A DNA stretch of 64,000 nucleotides from Bordetella parapertussis. GTDB taxonomy: Bacteria; Pseudomonadota; Gammaproteobacteria; Burkholderiales; SG8-41. A model generated the notes under the pieces. That model was given only the letters and a program-made list of their open reading frames with translations. It searched no databases and had not been told where the DNA came from. The translations under genes were made by a program, and so were the position numbers. Within the stretch, counting starts at the first letter, position 1. Each line of letters opens with the position of its first letter. Shown here in pieces: positions 34,646 through 42,952 of the stretch. Location: NCBI GenBank assembly GCA_945861275.1, contig CAMATZ010000013.1:50746-114745 (forward strand), given 5' to 3'.

Positions 34646-35555
34646 AGGGAAACGTGTAACGCAGAAACAGGTGGTTGCTGCCGCGCCTCAGGTCGACCAA
34701 CGTTCCCCACAGCGGCTGCCGGGGTGCGAACGTCCGCCCCATGACCAGGCTGAGCCGTTGATGGTCAACGTCACGGCCGGCAATTTGGGGAGCGAGGGTC
34801 AGGAACTGCTCGTCCAGGGCGTGTTCCGCGTAAAAGGCTCCGAGCAATCGCGGTCCACCCTCAACGAGGATCAGCTTGCCTGCGCCAGCGTGGAACTGGT
34901 GGCTCACCTGTTCGAGAACGGCGCGCGAGCGAATCGCGCCCGCACTGCTACGCGTCGCGCGGATCTCGACCGCTTCGGGCGCTCTTTGCTGGCGTAGCCG
35001 CTTGGCGCCTGCGGTCGTCGTTACGATCAGCGCCGGCGCCTCGCCGGATGTGAACACGGGCAAACCCAGATCGACCCGGCCGCTGCCGCTGACAATCACA
35101 TTCAATGGAGACGCGGGCTTGCCGAGCATCGCGCGCAGCCGGCGATATTCATCCGCGAGGCCGGGGAATATGCGTTCGGCTGTCCATACGTGATGACGGT
35201 CAACGCTCAGTGTACCTGCACCCACGATCACCACGTCTGCGATGGCGCGCAACAGGCCCATCACCATGCGATCCTGAGCGCTGAACCCGCTGATGTCTCC
35301 ACCGCTCGCATGTTTTTTCACATTGAGCGAAACGACGCCGTCCAGTGTCGTCACAAAATTGCTGATGATGTGCGGCCGGGAACGTGCCAGCGGCATGCGC
35401 AGTCGGCCGTACAGGCGCGCCAGCTCAGGCGGCAACGGCAGCGTCTTGCCGCGCTTCGTTTCGTGCAGTGTTTCGAGTGGTGTGATCGTGATCCTTCCTT
35501 TTTTGAATGCGAACGGGAAATTTAGTTTGGTCCTGTACTCACCTCGTCTGTCCAC
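34644..35555 (-). CDS. RibD C-terminal domain-like reductase (dihydrofolate reductase fold)
   Basis: This protein of up to 303 residues matches the reductase half of RibD: RPHIISNFVTTLDGVVSL, DRMVMGLLRAIADVVIVGAGTL and a C-terminal ILVEGGPRLLGAFYAEHALDEQFLTLAPQI strand set. There is no deaminase domain. RibD-like proteins reduce a pyrimidine intermediate or other substrates with NADPH. The GTG at 35555 overlaps the upstream transglutaminase-like gene by 34 bp; the true start may be slightly further in. It is the last gene of the Anbu operon block, and its TGA lies right at the junction with the MmgE/PrpD fragment. Confidence 0.85.
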   Translation of the reverse strand: MDRRGEYRTKLNFPFAFKKGRITITPLETLHETKRGKTLPLPPELARLYGRLRMPLARSRPHIISNFVTTLDGVVSLNVKKHASGGDISGFSAQDRMVMGLLRAIADVVIVGAGTLSVDRHHVWTAERIFPGLADEYRRLRAMLGKPASPLNVIVSGSGRVDLGLPVFTSGEAPALIVTTTAGAKRLRQQRAPEAVEIRATRSSAGAIRSRAVLEQVSHQFHAGAGKLILVEGGPRLLGAFYAEHALDEQFLTLAPQIAGRDVDHQRLSLVMGRTFAPRQPLWGTLVDLRRGSNHLFLRYTFP

Positions 35556-36340
35556 ACCCTGAAGTGCTTCAGGGTGTTGGGGCCGAAGGTGTTGCTGATG
35601 GCGACGTCAGCCGCGTCGCGGCCGCGCGCGATCAACACTCTGCCGATGCGTGGCATGTTGTTCCTGGCGTCGAAGATATACCACTGACCGCCGAGGTATG
35701 CCTCAAACCAGCCGGCGAAATCCATCGGGCCGTACGGGGGTGGCATGCCGATATCGCCCAGGTAGCCGGTGCAATAACGCGCAGGGATATTCATGCAGCG
35801 GCAGAATGCAATGGCGAGATGCGCATAGTCGCGACAGACGCCCGTCCGCTCCTGGTAAGCCTCCCAAGCCGTTTTCGTGGCACGCGCATGCTCGTAACCA
35901 AACGCGATATGCGCATTGACGAAGTCGCAGATCGCCTGCACGCGTCCCCAGCCGGTGGGCGAATTGCCGAACAGACTCCAGGCGGCTTGTGACAGCCGGT
36001 CCGTTTCGCAATAGCGGCTTCCCAAAAGGAATACCAGTGTTTCGTCGGGCAAGTTTGGTACCGGGAGCTGTTGCGCCCAGGTGGCAACGATATCCGGCTC
36101 TCCCGTATCCCTTATGATGGCATCGGTGGAAAGCCGGATTTCGCCCTTCGGCGCAACGATCCGGCTACACCAGTTGCCGAAGCCATCACGATACGCCGTG
36201 AGCGGAACCACCGGGTGGGTGATGAGATGGTCGGGAATGGCCATGTCGGAGGCGCGCGTGTAATGCACGCTTAGGGTCAACAGCATGGGCGTAGGCTGCG
36301 GACAGTCGAAAACCATCTCGTAACCAATCCGGATTTGCAT
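35522..36340 (-). CDS. Transglutaminase-like cysteine peptidase-fold protein
   Basis: This 272-residue protein has the transglutaminase core: catalytic-type Cys in TGVCRDYAHLAIAFCRCMNIPARY and the following GYLGDIG...PMDFAGWFEAYLGGQWYIFDARNN strand. The usual HAW-type His position reads AGW, and the later DAR(H)N position reads NN, so the catalytic His is not obvious. ARGRDAADVAISNTFG near the end is typical of the proteobacterial group that travels with Anbu peptidase genes. It lies between the N-formylglutamate amidohydrolase-like and RibD-like genes in one tight operon. It is cytoplasmic by sequence. Confidence 0.85.
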   Translation of the reverse strand: MQIRIGYEMVFDCPQPTPMLLTLSVHYTRASDMAIPDHLITHPVVPLTAYRDGFGNWCSRIVAPKGEIRLSTDAIIRDTGEPDIVATWAQQLPVPNLPDETLVFLLGSRYCETDRLSQAAWSLFGNSPTGWGRVQAICDFVNAHIAFGYEHARATKTAWEAYQERTGVCRDYAHLAIAFCRCMNIPARYCTGYLGDIGMPPPYGPMDFAGWFEAYLGGQWYIFDARNNMPRIGRVLIARGRDAADVAISNTFGPNTLKHFRVWTDEVSTGPN

Positions 36341-36391
36341 GATAGATCTCCTGACGCCGGCCTTTGTGGGACAGGAGCGGAGCGCCGTAGT

Positions 36392-37117
36392 TCAAGATGT
36401 CGATGTTATTGCAGCGCCAATCGCAAGTGCAATGCGCAGCGATTCTGTTATTACCGTTCGCAGCGTGGTCCAGTTTCGGCCTGCAGCAAGTACATGCTTT
36501 TGGTTGAGCTCCAGTTCGATGCCGATGTATGCGTCGGGAGGAAAGCGCCGGCGTAAGTGAGCGGTCAAGCCGTCGCCTTTGCCTGCATACGGGTAATTCC
36601 GCCGCACTACGAATTCAGGCGCACATGTTTTGAGAGATGCCTGCCACCGCTCGCATAGATCCGCTTCCCCCGGCCGGGCAGGATGATACAGCAGGCCAAT
36701 GTCGGCGTTTCGTACTGCGCCGTTCAGTACGGGTGTAAAGCTGTGGGATGAGAAATGGATAACGCGGCGGCCGTTCGCAATGGCCCGCGCGACAGCGCGC
36801 TCGGTTTTGGTGCGATAAGGCAGGTAATAATGTTCCACTATCTGCTGGCGCACCACGGCAGGCGCATTGCGCGTTGCTTCCGAGTAGAGGTGCGGATGAC
36901 CGATGGACCGGTTCAAGTCGATCAGCAGACGGCTTACCGTGGAGGCTGCCAAAGGCGCCTGCAGTGCCGCCGCCAGTTGTTTCGCCATGACCAGCGCGCC
37001 GGGATCATACCCGCGGTGGGAATCCAGCAATGTCTGATAGGCGTGAAACAGCTTGCGATACGCCAGGGGAATCCGATTCCCGCCATGCTCGCAGGTTACC
37101 AGACAGTAGTCGGTCAC
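36392..37117 (-). CDS. N-formylglutamate amidohydrolase-like protein
   Basis: This 241-residue protein starts VTDYCLVTCEHGGNRIP, the hallmark of the N-formylglutamate amidohydrolase family, then has SRLLIDLNRSIG, VIHFSSHSFTPV with the expected metal His, and GIELELNQK near the C-terminus. The family hydrolyses N-formyl or related amides, and relatives are linked to peptide-modifying gene clusters. The GTG at 37117 begins 14 bp after the stop of the Anbu-like gene; the frame is open further upstream but that sequence overlaps the Anbu gene. It is the second gene of the four-gene block. Confidence 0.85.
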   Translation of the reverse strand: MTDYCLVTCEHGGNRIPLAYRKLFHAYQTLLDSHRGYDPGALVMAKQLAAALQAPLAASTVSRLLIDLNRSIGHPHLYSEATRNAPAVVRQQIVEHYYLPYRTKTERAVARAIANGRRVIHFSSHSFTPVLNGAVRNADIGLLYHPARPGEADLCERWQASLKTCAPEFVVRRNYPYAGKGDGLTAHLRRRFPPDAYIGIELELNQKHVLAAGRNWTTLRTVITESLRIALAIGAAITSTS

Positions 37118-37130
37118 AATCCCGCTGCGG

Positions 37131-37859
37131 CTACCATTGCAGCTCAGGCAGTTGGCTGAAAATGTTGCGCGTACTGGCCCGCCATTGCCCGCTGAGCGCG
37201 GCGAAATATGTATCCCCATCATCGAAGCGGCGGTGCATCTGGACTTCGAGACTGTCTTTCCGGTAGCAAATCAGATCGATCGGCATGCCTACGGACAGAT
37301 TGCTGCGCATGGTCGAATCGAACGAAACCAGTACACATTTTGCCGCATCGGCGAGTGAAGTGGAGCGGGTAATGACGCGATCGATGATGGGCTTTCCGTA
37401 TTTAGTCTCACCGGTCTGAAAATAAGGCGTATCGGGCCCCGCCTCGATAAAATTTCCCTCGGAATAGATTCGAAACAGCCGCATTGGTTCGCCCCGGATC
37501 TGTCCGCCGAGTATGAATGAGGCGTTGAATTCCACCTCCGCATCGGCCAGATACTGGCCGTCACGGCGGTCGATGTCGCGCATCGCATCCGCAACCAGCT
37601 TCGCGACGTCGAACATCGTCTGCGCTTTCCAGAGGGTAGCGCTTGCGCCCGCGGCGTCAGCCCGCTGCTTCAGAACGCTGATCACCGCCTGGGTCCCGGC
37701 AAGATTGCCCGAGCTCAACAATACAATTACCCTGTCGCCACTGCGTTCTAATACCGTCATTTTGCAAAACTTTGCAAAATTGTCCACACCGGCGTGGGTG
37801 CGGGAGTCCGATGCGACAATCATTCCCTGGTCGAGCATGACGCCCACACAGTAGGTCAT
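37131..37859 (-). CDS. Anbu-type proteasome-like peptidase
   Basis: This 242-residue protein belongs to the predicted proteasome-type protease group (COG3484, Anbu). It begins MTYCVG, so removal of Met would leave Thr as the N-terminal nucleophile. Asp-18 is in VASDSRTHAGVD and Lys-33 in FAKFCKM, matching the proteasome Thr1/Asp17/Lys33 pattern to within one position. The core MTVLERSGDRVIVLLSSGNLAGTQAVI is typical. Anbu subunits form open helical or ring assemblies; their substrates are not settled. It is the first gene of an operon with amidohydrolase, transglutaminase-like and RibD-like genes. The frame is open far upstream, but those codons overlie MmgE/PrpD sequence. Confidence 0.9.
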   Translation of the reverse strand: MTYCVGVMLDQGMIVASDSRTHAGVDNFAKFCKMTVLERSGDRVIVLLSSGNLAGTQAVISVLKQRADAAGASATLWKAQTMFDVAKLVADAMRDIDRRDGQYLADAEVEFNASFILGGQIRGEPMRLFRIYSEGNFIEAGPDTPYFQTGETKYGKPIIDRVITRSTSLADAAKCVLVSFDSTMRSNLSVGMPIDLICYRKDSLEVQMHRRFDDGDTYFAALSGQWRASTRNIFSQLPELQW

Positions 37860-37936
37860 TTTCCCGTTCCTTCCGATGGCAAAATCATCGGATAATGCCA
37901 CGGAGTATACGCTTGCACATGGATAGATCGCTTTTC

Positions 37937-38134
37937 GCGTAGCGCACGCCACCGGCTCGCTAGAGAAGCCGATGAGCGATGCGGAGATCGAAAAGAAATT
38001 CCATGAGCTCGCGGCATTCTCGCGCGACGAATGTGATGCCTGGGAGGTGATCGACATCGCGTGGTCGCTGGACCGCCTCAACGACGCGGCAAAGTTCGTG
38101 CAAGCCGCAGCACCAGACCCTACAATGACGCCTC
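37937..38134 (+). pseudogene. Interrupted MmgE/PrpD gene, C-terminal fragment
   Basis: The sequence aligns with 28988-29187 of the intact paralogue, reading VAHATGSLEKPMSDAEIEKK through AWSLDRLNDAAKFVQAAAPDP. Together with 34227-34645 it represents one gene from which about 100 codons (residues 287-386) were replaced by the Anbu block. The hydrolase gene at 38166 lies immediately downstream, where a partner gene of the original MmgE/PrpD gene would be. Confidence 0.88.
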
Positions 38135-38165
38135 CCACTCGTTCTTTACGCACACAGGAGAAATC

Positions 38166-39044
38166 ATGCCCTACGCCGATTCCAGCGCTGTACGTCTTTA
38201 CTACGAAGAAACCGGCAAGGGCACGCCCATCGTGTGGGTGCACGAGTTTGCCGATGATCTGCACGGTTGGGAAGGGCAGATGCAGTACTTCAGCCGGCGT
38301 TATCGCTGCATCGCGTTCAACGCGCGCGGCTATCCGCCCTCGGATGTGCCGAGATCGGCTGCGAAGTATTCGCAGGCCATCGCCACCGATGACATCGCCA
38401 ATGTCATGCGCCATCTGAAGATTCGCAAGGCGCATATTATCGGCTGCTCGATGGGTGCGTATGCCGCGCTGCATTTTGCTTTGCGCTACCCGCGCATGGC
38501 GATTTCAAGCACCGTGATCGGCGCGGGCTACGGCTCCGACCCGGACAAGCGCGCGCAGTTTCTCGCCGACAATCAGGTGATGATCAAGCGCTTCCTGGAG
38601 CTAGGCACCGCGGAGGCGATCAAGCCGTATCAGATCGGCCCGGCGCGCGTGCAGTTCCAGAACAAGAATCCACGCGGCTTCGCGCATTTTTGCGCCGAGT
38701 TCGCGAAGCACTCCGCGCTGGGTTCCGCCAACACGCTGATCGGCGTGCAGGGCAAGCGGCCGACGGTGTACAGCCTCGAATCGGCGCTGCGCAGGTGCCG
38801 CGTGCCCTTGCACATCATGAGCGGCGACGAAGACAACAATTGCCTCGATCCTGGTCTATTCATCAAACGCGTGTGTCCGTCGGCAATGCTGACCGTGGTA
38901 CCGAACACCGGCCACGCGGTGAATCTCGAAGAACCGGTGCTGTTCAACAGCATGATGGCGGAGTTTCTCGCGCAGGTGGATTCGGGCCGTTGGCGTGGAC
39001 GCGATCCGCGCTCGCTTAACAAATCCACGATGGCAAAGAAATAA
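38166..39044 (+). CDS. Alpha/beta hydrolase
   Basis: This 292-residue alpha/beta-hydrolase-fold protein has the nucleophile elbow GCSMG (Ser-95), an acid in SGDEDNNCLDPG and a His in NTGHAVNLEEP near the C-terminus. The N-terminus VRLYYEETGKGTPIVWVHEF is typical of the 3-oxoadipate enol-lactonase/epoxide hydrolase-like group. AGGAGAAATC before the ATG at 38166 fixes the start. A carboxymuconolactone decarboxylase-like gene follows 10 bp later, a pairing that recalls the enol-lactone steps of aromatic degradation, though the substrate is not proven. Confidence 0.88.
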   Translation: MPYADSSAVRLYYEETGKGTPIVWVHEFADDLHGWEGQMQYFSRRYRCIAFNARGYPPSDVPRSAAKYSQAIATDDIANVMRHLKIRKAHIIGCSMGAYAALHFALRYPRMAISSTVIGAGYGSDPDKRAQFLADNQVMIKRFLELGTAEAIKPYQIGPARVQFQNKNPRGFAHFCAEFAKHSALGSANTLIGVQGKRPTVYSLESALRRCRVPLHIMSGDEDNNCLDPGLFIKRVCPSAMLTVVPNTGHAVNLEEPVLFNSMMAEFLAQVDSGRWRGRDPRSLNKSTMAKK

Positions 39045-39054
39045 GAGGCTGCAA

Positions 39055-39477
39055 ATGGCAACCAAACGCAGCGCGCTCGCGCGCAAAGGGGAAATCGTGC
39101 GGCGCAAAGTGCATGGCGACGCGCATGTCGATCGCCGCTACCGCGAAGCCGACGACTTCCTGAAGATGTTCGAGGACGTGACCGACGAGTTATGCTGGGG
39201 CACGGTATGGGCGCGGCCCGCACTCAATCACAAAACCCGCGCGGCGCTGTCGCTCGCCGCCACCGCCGCGCAGTCGCAAGCCGGCGCGGTCAAGCTGCAT
39301 GTCAAAACCTGTCTGCGCACCGGCTGGAGCAAGCGCGAGATCGGCGAGATACTGCTGCACGTCTACGTCTATGCCGGCGTTTACGCGAGCCTGAGCGCGT
39401 TCGCCACCGCGCACGAAGCGATCAAGGAGTACGAGGACGAACAGCGTGCTGCGCGCAAGGTGGCGCGCCGGCGTTAA
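39055..39477 (+). CDS. Carboxymuconolactone decarboxylase family protein
   Basis: This 140-residue all-helical protein has the CMD pattern: DFLKMFEDVTDELCWGTVWARPALNHKTRAALSLAAT and LHVKTCLRTGWSKREIGEILLHVYVYAG. Members are gamma-carboxymuconolactone decarboxylases or AhpD-like peroxidase partners; the CxxC of AhpD is absent. It is 10 bp downstream of an alpha/beta hydrolase, which supports a ring-fission lactone role. The ATG at 39055 is preferred over an upstream in-frame ATG that overlaps the hydrolase gene. Confidence 0.87.
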   Translation: MATKRSALARKGEIVRRKVHGDAHVDRRYREADDFLKMFEDVTDELCWGTVWARPALNHKTRAALSLAATAAQSQAGAVKLHVKTCLRTGWSKREIGEILLHVYVYAGVYASLSAFATAHEAIKEYEDEQRAARKVARRR

Positions 39478-39485
39478 GTACTCCA

Positions 39486-39525
39486 TGTAGGGCGCAATCC
39501 CGATTGCGCCCTACGCGGGCTATCA
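39486..39525. repeat. Short GTAGGGCGCAATCCC repeat
   Basis: GTAGGGCGCAATCCC directly meets GATTGCGCCCTAC, a minimal hairpin version of the 80-bp copies at 8892 and 9180. Confidence 0.75.
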
Positions 39526-39530
39526 TAAGT

Positions 39531-39641
39531 GGTAGGTTGGGCTGAGCCTGCGAAGCCCAACGCCACAAGCTTCGCGCCCCGTCACCGTGCCTGCGTTGCC
39601 ACGAGCGGTTGCGTTGGGCTTCGCAGGCTCAGCCCAACCTA
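39531..39641. repeat. GTAGGTTGGGCTGAGCC palindromic repeat
   Basis: The outer arms GTAGGTTGGGCTGAGCC and GGCTCAGCCCAACCTAC are perfect complements over 17 bp, with inner GCGAAGCCCAAC and GTTGGGCTTCGC arms. Confidence 0.85.
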
Positions 39642-39761
39642 CAATTGCTTAGCCCTACCTGCTGCATCATTTTCTCCCTCCGCATCCTGGCGCTATGATA
39701 CCGTGCCGGCCGCAGTGGTTTACGCGTGCGCACAGCAGAGCATCCATAAAAAGGGGCATCT

Positions 39762-40415
39762 ATGAGCTACGAATTCTGGGCGTTCGATGCGGCAGAGGTA
39801 TCTACCGCGGAAGCAGCCAACAAGGCGTGGGAGGAATCGACCTACGAGGATAGTTCGTTGCCGGCCCACGACCGCACGGCGCGCAAGTGGCAGATCAAGG
39901 ATGCGTTGCTTGCGTTCAATTCCACGCTGATATTCAGGGACCCCACGACGCAAGGTGTAGCGGGCGAGCGGGTTGCCGGGGATGATGATGCGCAGCGCTG
40001 TCTGGTGCTGTGCAAACCACCGGCTGTCAGCACGGTCGATGACGATGGACGGGGCATTGATTTCTTCGTCTACGATCGTGCGATAGCCATCTATCTGCCC
40101 TGGTTCGCCGAACGCAGCGCCGTGGAGGGCATTGTGCGCGAGGCCTGGCGGCATCTTGAAAAACTGTCACAACTGGGTTTTGGCAGTATTTATGACACCG
40201 AGCGCAACGCCTTGCTTAACTTCGACACGGATTTCGATGCGGTAGTAAAACACTACATCGAAAACCTGGATTTTGACGGCGAAGACGATGCGCCGGCAAC
40301 GTCCGCGACATCGAAGGCAGACGCGGGCGGAGCGCTCAAATCAAAACCGCCGGATGCCGAAGCGCCGTTTACGGGTAATGTCACAGCCAGCAAACCGTGG
40401 TGGAAGCTGTGGTAA
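39762..40415 (+). CDS. Unknown 217-residue cytoplasmic protein
   Basis: I do not assign a family. The protein starts MSYEFWAFDAAEVSTAEAA, has no signal peptide or membrane segment, and contains a central region (DFFVYDRAIAIYLPWFAERSAVEGIVREAW) that looks like an ordered alpha/beta domain. The tail after about residue 175 is rich in Ala, Asp, Lys and Pro and ends KPWWKLW, an aromatic tip that may bind a partner. AAAAAGGGGCATCT precedes the ATG. It stands alone between a repeat zone and ygiQ. Confidence 0.75.
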   Translation: MSYEFWAFDAAEVSTAEAANKAWEESTYEDSSLPAHDRTARKWQIKDALLAFNSTLIFRDPTTQGVAGERVAGDDDAQRCLVLCKPPAVSTVDDDGRGIDFFVYDRAIAIYLPWFAERSAVEGIVREAWRHLEKLSQLGFGSIYDTERNALLNFDTDFDAVVKHYIENLDFDGEDDAPATSATSKADAGGALKSKPPDAEAPFTGNVTASKPWWKLW

Positions 40416-40503
40416 TTCAGCCAGTTAACTTGCGTAAAAATATCACGAAATACAAGCACTTATAGTGTCCCGGGGGCGGCGCTGCGAGGCTATAATGCGC
40501 GCC

Positions 40504-42750
40504 ATGAATTCCGCCCCAAACCGCGCCGGCAGTAATCCCGCCGGCGCCACCGACACGCCCAAAGACATCTTCAGCCACCGCAAATACTGGGCGGCGCGCT
40601 TCGGCACGGCGCCCTATCTGCCGATGTCGCGCGCGGAGATGGAAGCGCTGGGCTGGGACGAGTGCGACATCATCATCGTGACCGGCGATGCGTACGTCGA
40701 TCATCCGAGTTTCGGCATGGCGATCGTCGGACGCTTGCTCGAAGCACAGGGATTTCGTGTCGGCATCATCGCGCAGCCCGACTGGCACAGTGCGGATGCG
40801 TTCAAAGCGCTGGGGCGACCGAAACTTTTTTTCGGCATCACCGCCGGCAACATGGATTCGATGGTCAATCGCTATACCGCCGACCGGCGCTTGCGTAGCG
40901 ACGACGCGTATACGCCGGAGGCCGAAGGCGGCAAGCGGCCCGACCGCTCGGTGATCGTTTACAGCCAGCGCGCGCGCGAGGCGTATACCGATGTGCCGAT
41001 TATCATCGGCGGCATCGAGGCGAGTCTTCGGCGTATCGCGCATTTCGATTACTGGTCGGAGAAGGTGCGCCGCTCGGTGCTGATTGACGCCAAGGCCGAC
41101 ATGCTGGTGTATGGCAACGCGGAACGCGCGATTGTCGATATCGCGCATCGATTGGCTGCTGGCAAGAAGCCATCAGAGATTACCGATATACGTGGCACCT
41201 CGTTTGTGCGCGCGGCGGTGCCGGCGGGCTGGATTGAAATCGATTCCACGCGGATTGATTTACCGGGTGCGTTGAATCCGCCGGTGGATCCGTATGCAAT
41301 GGAAGGATCGAGCAGCCCCTCACCCCAACCCTCTCCCCCTTCCGGGGGCGAGGGAGTAAAACCCCAAGTCGTCCGCTTCATCCGCGAAGTCAAAAACTCA
41401 GACCGCGCGCGCAGCGTGATTCGCATGCCGTCGTTTGACGCGGTCGCCGGCGATCCGGTGCTCTACGCCCACGCCTCGCGCATCCTGCATGTCGAATCCA
41501 ATCCGGGCAATGCGCGCGCGCTGGTGCAGCGGCACGGTGAGCGCGAGGTGTGGATCAACCCGCCGCCGATCCCGCTCACCATGGGCGAAATGGACGGGGT
41601 CTATGAACTGCCCTATGCGCGGCAGCCGCATCCGGTGTATGGCAAGGCGAAGATTCCCGCCTACGAAATGATCCGTTTTTCGGTCACCATACAGCGCGGT
41701 TGTTTCGGCGGCTGCACCTTCTGTTCGATCACCGAACATGAAGGCCGCATCATCCAGAATCGTTCGACCGATTCGATCATCAGCGAAATTGAAACCATCC
41801 GCGATACCGTGCCGGGCTTCACCGGCGTGATCTCCGATCTTGGCGGGCCGACGGCCAACATGTATCGCCTCGCCTGTAAAAGCAAAACCATTGAGTCCGC
41901 CTGCCGCCGGCCCTCGTGCGTGTTTCCGGGCATTTGCCCCAATCTGAATACCGATCATGCGCCGCTGATTGATCTGTATCAGCGCGCGCGCGCGCTGCCG
42001 GGCGTGAAAAAAGTGCTGATCGCCTCCGGTGTTCGTTACGACCTGGCTGCCGAATCGCCCGACTATGTGAAAGAACTGGCGCAGCACCATGTCGGCGGTT
42101 ATTTGAAGATCGCGCCCGAAGCCATCGGCGAAGGCCCGCTGTCGAAGATGATGAAGCCCGGCGTGGGCACCTATTACAAATTCAAGGAACTGTTCGACAA
42201 GTATTCGAAGGAGGCGGGCAAGGAGCAATACCTGATCCCGTATTTCATCGCCGCGCACCCCGGCACCACCGACGAAGACATGCTTGAACTGGCGGTGTGG
42301 TTGAAGCAAAACGGCTTTCGCGCCGATCAGGTGCAGGCGTTTTTACCGTCGCCGATGGCCACCGCCACCGCGATGTATCACTCGGGTAAAAACCCGCTGC
42401 GTAAAGTGACGCGCGTGAGCGAAGATGTGGTCGTCCCCAAGGGCTTGCGTGTGCGCCGTCTGCACAAGGCGTTTTTGCGTTATCACGATGCCGAAAACTG
42501 GCCAGTCATACGTGATGCGTTAAAGCGCATGGGCCGCGCGGAGTTGATCGGCAACAGCAAACGCCACCTGGTGCCGGCGTACCAACCTGTGGGCACCGGC
42601 AAGCAACCCGAAGGCGCGCGGCGGCCCAGCAAGTATCAGGCGTTTCGCACGCAGCACACCGGCTTGCCGCCTGCGCCGGTGCAAACGGATAAAAAAGTCC
42701 GCAGGCCTGTAGCGAAGCCGGTGCGCGCGGGACGGCGATCAACGGTTTAG
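40504..42750 (+). CDS. ygiQ: YgiQ-family radical SAM protein with an in-frame repeat insertion
   Basis: This 748-residue YgiQ-like protein has the radical SAM cluster motif [10 protein letters not shown] (Cys-400, 404, 407), the N-terminal YgiQ region ([26 protein letters not shown]) and the C-terminal conserved part. YgiQ proteins are widely conserved iron-sulfur enzymes with an unresolved reaction. The ATG at 40504 fits the family start better than the GTG at 40465. About residues 270-285 ([14 protein letters not shown]) come from a C-rich palindromic repeat within the gene (41315-41356); the frame is kept. The Lys/Arg-rich C-terminal tail is typical. Confidence 0.9.
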   Translation: MNSAPNRAGSNPAGATDTPKDIFSHRKYWAARFGTAPYLPMSRAEMEALGWDECDIIIVTGDAYVDHPSFGMAIVGRLLEAQGFRVGIIAQPDWHSADAFKALGRPKLFFGITAGNMDSMVNRYTADRRLRSDDAYTPEAEGGKRPDRSVIVYSQRAREAYTDVPIIIGGIEASLRRIAHFDYWSEKVRRSVLIDAKADMLVYGNAERAIVDIAHRLAAGKKPSEITDIRGTSFVRAAVPAGWIEIDSTRIDLPGALNPPVDPYAMEGSSSPSPQPSPPSGGEGVKPQVVRFIREVKNSDRARSVIRMPSFDAVAGDPVLYAHASRILHVESNPGNARALVQRHGEREVWINPPPIPLTMGEMDGVYELPYARQPHPVYGKAKIPAYEMIRFSVTIQRGCFGGCTFCSITEHEGRIIQNRSTDSIISEIETIRDTVPGFTGVISDLGGPTANMYRLACKSKTIESACRRPSCVFPGICPNLNTDHAPLIDLYQRARALPGVKKVLIASGVRYDLAAESPDYVKELAQHHVGGYLKIAPEAIGEGPLSKMMKPGVGTYYKFKELFDKYSKEAGKEQYLIPYFIAAHPGTTDEDMLELAVWLKQNGFRADQVQAFLPSPMATATAMYHSGKNPLRKVTRVSEDVVVPKGLRVRRLHKAFLRYHDAENWPVIRDALKRMGRAELIGNSKRHLVPAYQPVGTGKQPEGARRPSKYQAFRTQHTGLPPAPVQTDKKVRRPVAKPVRAGRRSTV
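41315..41356. repeat. CCCCTCACCCCAACCC repeat inside ygiQ
   Basis: CCCCTCACCCCAACCCTC followed by TCCCCCTTCCGGGGGCGAGGG is the same palindrome family as 6168-6286 and the IS target at 60010-61400. Here it lies within an open coding frame and encodes a Ser/Pro-rich loop. Confidence 0.85.
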
Positions 42751-42760
42751 GTGGTCTTGG

Positions 42761-42915
42761 TACGGTGGGCACAAAGAGCGTGCCCACCCTACGAAAGTGC
42801 CGGTCCCGCGCAGGCCGGTGATCGATGGTTTTGGTAGGGTGGGCAAGTTGTTTTTGCCCACGCTGCCGCGTAAATACGGAGCTCCGAACGGTGGGCACAC
42901 GTGCCCACCCTACCA
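42761..42915. repeat. Cluster of GTAGGGTGGGCA / TGCCCACCCTAC repeats
   Basis: Three hairpin units: GGTGGGCACAAAGAGCG facing TGCCCACCCTAC (42761-42791), TAGGGTGGGCAAGTT facing TTTTTGCCCACGC (42836-42862) and GGTGGGCACACGTGCCCACC (42889-42912). They fill the space between the convergent ygiQ and membrane-protein genes. Confidence 0.75.
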
Positions 42916-42952
42916 AACCGCCGTTTCCGCGCAGGCGGGAACGACAGCGCGT

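Noticed and set aside
37860..38474. N-terminal extension of the Anbu gene (447 codons in total)
   Set aside because: The extra codons overlie the MmgE/PrpD fragment and the hydrolase gene, and the proteasome-type nucleophile Thr must follow the initiator Met at 37859.
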